This document shows, piece by piece, positions 46,423 through 50,847 of a stretch of 50,847 bases of DNA. The stretch is taken from NCBI GenBank assembly GCA_963802205.1, contig CAWDHW010000028.1, positions 1 through 50,847 of the forward strand, written 5' to 3'. Made by a program: the position numbers and the translations under genes. How positions within the stretch are numbered: the first letter of the stretch is position 1; every line of letters starts with the position of its first letter. This stretch comes from DYRB01 sp963802205. Lineage in GTDB: Bacteria; Pseudomonadota; Gammaproteobacteria; Chromatiales; Chromatiaceae. The notes under the pieces were generated by a model. It searched no databases. It worked only from the letters and a program-made list of their open reading frames with translations, and had not been told where the DNA came from.

Positions 46423-46470
46423 CTATCTCGTGACACCGTTCTATCTCGTGACACCGCTCCGCGGTGTCAC
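46423..46470. repeat. REP-like palindrome with duplicated arm, left of the RAYT gene
   Basis: CTATCTCGTGACACCG occurs twice in tandem (46423 and 46441, period 18). The second copy forms the hairpin GTGACACCGC / GCGGTGTCAC (46448-46470). Confidence 0.7.
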
Positions 46471-46508
46471 GTACCCCCGAGGCGCTCCGCGCCCAGGGAC
46501 CCACCGCG

Positions 46509-47039
46509 TCACCAGTCGGTGAAGACCGGGACCACGCCCTCCCGCCCCTCATAGCACCGTGCACTCGACCAACGCCAGTGCCCCGGCTCATCGACGAAGC
46601 CGCGCTTGACAGGGTTGTTATGGATGTACTCCAGCTTCTGACGCAGCATCGCCTCCCCCATGGCCTGGGGATGCGACCCCTCCTGCCAGAACTGGTGGGT
46701 GCGGTCCTCCCGCTTGGCCTTAAGGGCGACGGCCATACGGTCGAGCAGGTAGTGGGCCCGGTGCGCCTCCAGGATCTCGATGACCCGCAGGGCCGTGAAC
46801 GATTTGAACCGTGCCCAGGTCTCAGGCAGTTCCGGCGCCTGGGCCACGGCGTGCAGGTGGTTCTCCAGCACGACGAAGCCAAAGAGCTTCAGCCCGGCGT
46901 GTTCCTGTTGCCAGGCCCAGGCGTCGAAGAGGACCTGAGCCGTCTCTGGCCGGGTAAACACCGGTAGCCATTCCACGACGGTACAGGTGAGGAAGTGGGG
47001 CCGATCCAGCTCGGCGAACCGGTAGCGGGTGCGTGCCAT
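46509..47039 (-). CDS. REP-associated tyrosine transposase (RAYT, Y1_Tnp)
   Basis: 176 residues, IS200/IS605-like. MARTRYRFAELDRPHFLTCT opening, the HUH metal site as HLH at 61-63 (VLENHLHAV), and the catalytic Tyr Y138 in LEYIHNNPVKRGFVDEP followed by WRWSSA, all typical of RAYTs. RAYTs are single-copy domesticated transposases that mobilise REP palindromes. Related palindromes sit on both sides (46448-46470 and 47129-47151), consistent with a complete REP-RAYT unit. ATG 47039 matches the family start; 47054 is the alternative. Confidence 0.88.
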   Translation of the reverse strand: MARTRYRFAELDRPHFLTCTVVEWLPVFTRPETAQVLFDAWAWQQEHAGLKLFGFVVLENHLHAVAQAPELPETWARFKSFTALRVIEILEAHRAHYLLDRMAVALKAKREDRTHQFWQEGSHPQAMGEAMLRQKLEYIHNNPVKRGFVDEPGHWRWSSARCYEGREGVVPVFTDW

Positions 47040-47128
47040 GGGGATAACCCTCACGCTGGCGGGTACCCGAGGAGCTTAACCGATCGGCAGCGCTTTGAAC
47101 CACGGCGGCGCAGAGCGCCCAGAGGCGC

Positions 47129-47151
47129 GTTACACCGCAGAGCGGTGTAAC
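47129..47151. repeat. REP-like palindrome, right of the RAYT gene
   Basis: GTTACACCGC / GCGGTGTAAC around AGA. Same core as the left palindrome (GT-ACACCGC), with one G-C pair exchanged for T-A on both arms. Confidence 0.7.
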
Positions 47152-47366
47152 GAGAGCGGGGATATTCCGGCGGTCGGCGTCGCCCGCTGCGGACTATATT
47201 GGCCATGTAGGGAAACGCGAAACGGGTGACCCCGACACCGCCCTCTGCCAGGACCCGGGCGATGTGGCTGAGGAAGGGCGAAGCAGGGCCCTCCCCTGCC
47301 CCATGAGCCAGGATCAGATGGTGTCGTGCGTCGGAGGGTCCGTCGAACAGGTCAGGTATGGCGGCC
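47152..47366 (-). pseudogene. alpha/beta-hydrolase (KANL3/Tex30-like) N-terminal fragment
   Basis: The minus strand reads LFDGPSDARHHLILAHGAGE, GPASPFLSHIARVLAEGG and TRFAFPYMANIVRSGRRRPP, the start of the alpha/beta-hydrolase family whose N-terminus has LxxHGAG and a RFxFPYM-xRRPP segment. The similarity ends at the RAYT palindrome; the catalytic Ser, Asp and His parts are not found beyond the element. No in-frame ATG precedes it. A truncated remnant, possibly cut by insertion of the REP-RAYT unit. Confidence 0.6.
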
Positions 47367-47468
47367 TCGGAGTAACCAGGGGGTTGTCAGACTGGCCATA
47401 TGGGGCCATCTTTGCGACGGCGGCCGGATAGATCCCGGAGTTTGAGCCCTGCGACGGCGGAGACAAGC

Positions 47469-48465
47469 ATGCGCGCAATCGAGATACGAGAGACGGGCGG
47501 TCCCGAGGTTCTGCAATTGGTGGAGCGCCCCAGGCCGTTGGTTGCGAGTCCGACGGATGTCCTGGTGCGCCTGGCGGCGGCCGGGGTCAATCCGGTGGAC
47601 ACCAAGATCGCAGCCGCGGCCCCCGATCCCCGACGGGCTGCCCATGGTCCCTGGGTGCGACGGGGCCGGGGTGGTCGAGTCGGTCGGGGCGCAGGTCGGC
47701 GGACTCAAGCCGGGGGACGCGGTCTGGCTCTGCCACGGTGGCTTAGGCGGGCCCGTGGGCAATTACGCCGAGTACATCCTCGCGGATGCCGCCGGAGTGC
47801 GCCTCGAACCCGCCACCCTGGGATTTGCCGAGGCCGCTGCCGCGCCCCTGGTCCTGATCACCGCCTGGGAGGCCCTTTTTGACCGCGGCCGGATTACGCC
47901 CGGGCAGACGGTACTGATCCACGCTGGGGCGGGCGGGGTCGGCCATGTCGCCGCGATCGAACTCGCACACCTGGCGGGTGCCCGGGTGGCGGCTACCGTG
48001 AGCGGCCCGGAGAAGGCCGATCTGGTCCACGCCCTGGGGGCTGAGTGTGCCATCAATTACCGCGAGGAGGACCTGGTGGAGTCGGTCATGGACTGGACCG
48101 GTGGGCGCGGGGTGGACCTCGCCTTCGACACCGTTGGCCCGGAGGTCTTTCGCCGCACCCTGCCGGCCATGGCCCACTATGGCACCCTGGTGACCATCCT
48201 CGACCCCGGGGCAGACCAGGACCTCAAGGAGGCGCGCAACCGGAATTTAAGCCTCGGCTTCGTGTTGATGCTGACCCCCATGCTGCGCGACCTGCCGCAA
48301 GCCCGCGCCCACCAGGGCGAGATCCTCGACCGCTGCGCGGCGCACATCGAACGCGGCAACCTGCGTATCCGTATCGGCGGCACCTTCACCCTGGCTGAGG
48401 CCGCGGAGGCCCACCGCCATATCGAGGCGGGGCATACCAGCGGCAAGCTGGTACTGACCCTATGA
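47469..48465 (+). CDS. zinc-independent quinone oxidoreductase family (MDR) protein, frameshifted
   Basis: About 330 residues. N-terminal MRAIEIRETGGPEVLQLVER and LVRLAAAGVNPVDTKI; the frame then breaks at about 47,610-47,630 (C-rich run) and resumes with VPGCDGAGVVESVGAQVGGL. The NAD(P)H Rossmann motif is VLIHAGAGGVGHVAAIELAH. ECAINYREEDLVESVMDWTG and GTFTLAEAAEAHRHIEAGHT complete the MDR pattern. No zinc Cys ligands, as usual for NADPH:quinone reductases. Cytosolic. Followed after 49 bp by a YfcE-like gene. Confidence 0.85.
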
Positions 48466-48514
48466 AGGCCACCCACCGCTGCCGTGCCAGCCCGCCCTAT
48501 TACCTGTAGCGGCC

Positions 48515-49039
48515 ATGCTGCGCATCGCCATCCTCGCGGACACCCACGGACAGATCGACGACCGGATCCTGGCCGTGGTGGCCGAATGCGATATCGCCGT
48601 TCACGGGGGCGACGTCGGCAACGCCAAGATCCTGCACCAACTGCAACCCAGATCCGGGCGGGTGGTGGCTGTGTCCGGCAACAATGACACGGAGCGCAAA
48701 TGGCCGATGGGGCAGCATGACCTCCTCGCCTGCCTCTCGCCCGAGGCCACCCTATACCTCCCCGGCGGAACCCTGTGCCTGGTCCACGGCCATCAGACCG
48801 CGGCGCGTGGGCGCCACGCCAGGCTGCGCCACCGCTATCCGGATGCCCGGGTGGTGGTGTATGGACACAGCCACCGTCTGGTCACCGACCTGGACGCCGA
48901 GCCCTGGATCCTCAATCCGGGGGCGGCGGGGCGGGAGCGCACCTACGGCGGGCCCTCTTGCATCGTCCTGACGGTGGGCGACCCCGACTGGACCCTGGAG
49001 ATCTGCCGCTTTGAACCGGACCGACGCCGATCCAGGTGA
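48515..49039 (+). CDS. YfcE/MJ0936-type metallophosphoesterase
   Basis: 174 residues, calcineurin-like fold. Metal and catalytic motifs in order: ILADTHGQIDD (DxH), VHGGDVGN (GD), VSGNNDTE (GNND), LCLVHGHQ (H), and VVYGHSHRLV (GHxH), ending LNPGAAGRERTYGGPS. Members hydrolyse phosphodiesters such as bis-pNPP or 2',3'-cyclic nucleotides in vitro; the natural substrate is uncertain. Cytosolic. The frame is intact, which is notable because both neighbours are frameshifted. Confidence 0.88.
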   Translation: MLRIAILADTHGQIDDRILAVVAECDIAVHGGDVGNAKILHQLQPRSGRVVAVSGNNDTERKWPMGQHDLLACLSPEATLYLPGGTLCLVHGHQTAARGRHARLRHRYPDARVVVYGHSHRLVTDLDAEPWILNPGAAGRERTYGGPSCIVLTVGDPDWTLEICRFEPDRRRSR

Positions 49040-49195
49040 GGACGGATTTGAGGGGATACCGCGGACCTGAACCTGGTACCGTCAGTCACCAGGGCGCCAG
49101 AATGTACCGGACCGAGTCGCCGGTCCTTGCCCCTTTGATCCTGGTTTTGTGTTAGAAGACAACCAGTTTACTTGAGACCCTCTGGAGCCATCGCG

Positions 49196-50847
49196 ATGCC
49201 CACGCTTCACCTGTTCTTCCAGAGGCCCGCCGGCTGGACCGACAGCATCCATATCCACGTTTGGGGCCCGGTCCCCACTGGGCTGGAAAGCGACTGGCCC
49301 GGCCTGCCCATGGCTTCCACCGATCACCCGGGCTGGTTCGACTTTGTTCTGTCGGGCAGCGGGTCCACCCATCTGCTGTTCCACGACAACCAGGGCCACC
49401 AGACCCCCGACCTCTACCGCACCCGGGACGGCTGGTACAGTGCCGACGGGCGCTGGCACGACGTGGCCCCATTCGACCCTATAGCTCCGCCGACCCAGGC
49501 ACCGGCCGACCCTCCGCCCAACCGCCCGGCGAAACCAGCGGCCACGCCGCCGGCCGACCCGGCCCCATTGACAGGCCGCACCGACTTCCGCGAGGAGACC
49601 ATCTACTTCGTCATCACCACGCGGTTCTACGACGGCGACCCAACAACTTCTTTTGCCGCGACCGCATCCAGTTCGACGCCGACGGCAATGCGATCGACCC
49701 CCATTGGCGCGGCGACTTCCGGGCCTGATCGAGCGCCTCGACTACATCCGCGATCTCGGCTTCACCGCCATCTGGATCACGCCGCCGGTGGAGAACCGCT
49801 CCGGCCTGGACTACCACGGCTACCACCCCTACGACTGGACGCGCATCGATCCGCGGCTGGAGTCCCCGGATGCCACCTACCAGGACCTGATCAACGAGGC
49901 GCACGCGCGCGGGATCAGGATCATCCAGGACGTGGTGGTGAACCACTCCTGCGCAGTGCGGCATCCGCGGCCAGGTTCACATCGACCACCTGCCGATCAA
50001 ATACTTACGTGCCGCAGGGTTCGCGGCGGGGCGGCGCGATCAACGGCCCCTACCAGGGCAATCTCGGGGACTATGCCTGGCCGAACCGCGACGACATCGA
50101 CAACCCGGTCGCGCCCGACTGGTGTCGCGAGCGGCAGACGCGGACCCGGAGGGCCGCGAGCCGCTGGTCGACCCACGCACCGGCCAGCAGGTGCCCGCAA
50201 GCCCGGCTACGACCCGAACCGCTTTCTTCGGCATCGACGCCACGACGCTTGACCCCACCTGGTACCACCAGGAAGGGTTCGTCTGGGCGGCGACTGGGAG
50301 AGCCAGCATCCGGTGCAGGCGAGGAGCATCGCCGGAGACTGCATCGATCTGTTCACCGAGACCGGCAGACGGTGCGCGATTACATCATCGGAGTTGATCG
50401 GCCGCTATCTGGACATGGGCGTGGACGCGCTGCGCATCGATACGGTCAAGCACATCGACCGCGACAACCTGCTCGGGTACGTCAACGCCTGGAAGGCGCG
50501 CAAGCCGGGCCTGTTCTGCTTCGGCGAGAACTTCGTGCGCGGCACCGGCTGGGGCGACCTGTTCGGCGACGACAACGCGCCGTCGACGATCCGGCCGTGG
50601 TGGTACACACGCACCGGCGACGATCCCCGCGATCCCAACGCCGGCGGCGACTTCGGCTTCTCGGTGCTCGACTTCGGCCTGTTTTCGACATTCCGCGACA
50701 ACGTCAGCCGCGGCAGCTTCGGCGGCATCGGCGGCGTGCTGTCGCGTGACTGGGTCTACGGCGACGTGACGCAGCTCGTTACCTTCCTGCAGAACCACGA
50801 CGTGGGACCGGACAACGACTTCCGCTTCCGCTTCAAGGGCGAGGACT
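49196..50847 (+). CDS. GH13 alpha-amylase family protein with N-terminal starch-binding-like domain, partial, frameshifted
   Basis: The first about 90 residues (LHLFFQRPAGWTDSIHIHVW, PGWFDFVLSG, LLFHDN) look like a CBM25/26-type carbohydrate module, then a Pro-rich linker, then a GH13 barrel: LGFTAIWITPPVENRSG, GIRIIQDVVVNHS, VDALRIDTVKHI (nucleophile Asp), LFCFGENFV (acid/base Glu), VTFLQNHDVGPDN. Frame breaks occur near 49,640, 49,722 and 49,957 and several times to about 50,390. The gene runs off the window end. No signal peptide is evident, so possibly intracellular glycogen/starch metabolism. Confidence 0.8.

Noticed and set aside
1..50847. CRISPR array, tRNA or rRNA genes
   Set aside because: No regularly spaced direct repeats and no tRNA/rRNA signatures seen on reading; a tRNAscan/Infernal run would be decisive.

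Overview
The window is high-GC DNA (roughly two-thirds G+C by eye) from a gammaproteobacterium. The best guess is a purple sulfur bacterium of the Chromatiaceae or a close autotrophic relative. This is inferred from the gammaproteobacterial genes (fabA, the divergent nudE/yrfG pair, proS, an RND efflux operon) and from a large inorganic-carbon uptake locus; no rRNA or photosynthesis gene is present to prove it. I found no rRNA, tRNA or CRISPR array.

Layout. 1-254: broken 3' end of an outer-membrane phospholipase A gene. 491-4159: phosphoketolase-like TPP enzyme and a DUF1537 sugar-acid kinase. 4170-5115: SET protein and Nudix hydrolase (minus strand). 5227-8666: secreted protein, proS, fabA, FKBP isomerase. 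8996-11459: yrfG and divergent nudE, then a secreted protein with two thioredoxin-like folds. 12024-15286: OmpA-family porin, glutathione S-transferase, a small Cys-containing protein, a phosphopantetheinyl transferase. 15340-19589: GIY-YIG protein, recQ, a HupR-like NtrC-family regulator, a small His-rich ORF. 19772-26274: a small ORF, acetolactate synthase, maeB, and pckA, which looks foreign by base composition.

26500-39160 is the most interesting part. A six-gene minus-strand operon encodes SulP transporter - NuoM-like - DabA - DabB - NuoM-like - NuoM-like. Divergent from it, across about 108 bp, is a gene whose product carries a Cys/His/Cys pattern like the LCIB-type (theta-class) carbonic anhydrases. 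Together these look like a CO2/bicarbonate accumulation locus with four antiporter-like membrane subunits serving one DabA, plus a SulP carrier and a candidate carbonic anhydrase.

39252-50847: Uma2-family nuclease, a three-gene RND efflux operon, a REP-associated tyrosine transposase flanked by its own palindromes, a quinone oxidoreductase, a YfcE-like phosphoesterase and a GH13 amylase that runs off the end.

Two features cut across the whole window. First, a structured repeat of about 155 nt with five consecutive hairpins occurs three times (11839, 22011 and 24526). The stems of the third copy have changed by paired substitutions that keep the helices. Second, single-base indels interrupt many reading frames and become very dense after about 44.1 kb and at the extreme left. 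This looks more like sequence error near contig ends than real gene decay, so broken genes are annotated across their frameshifts.
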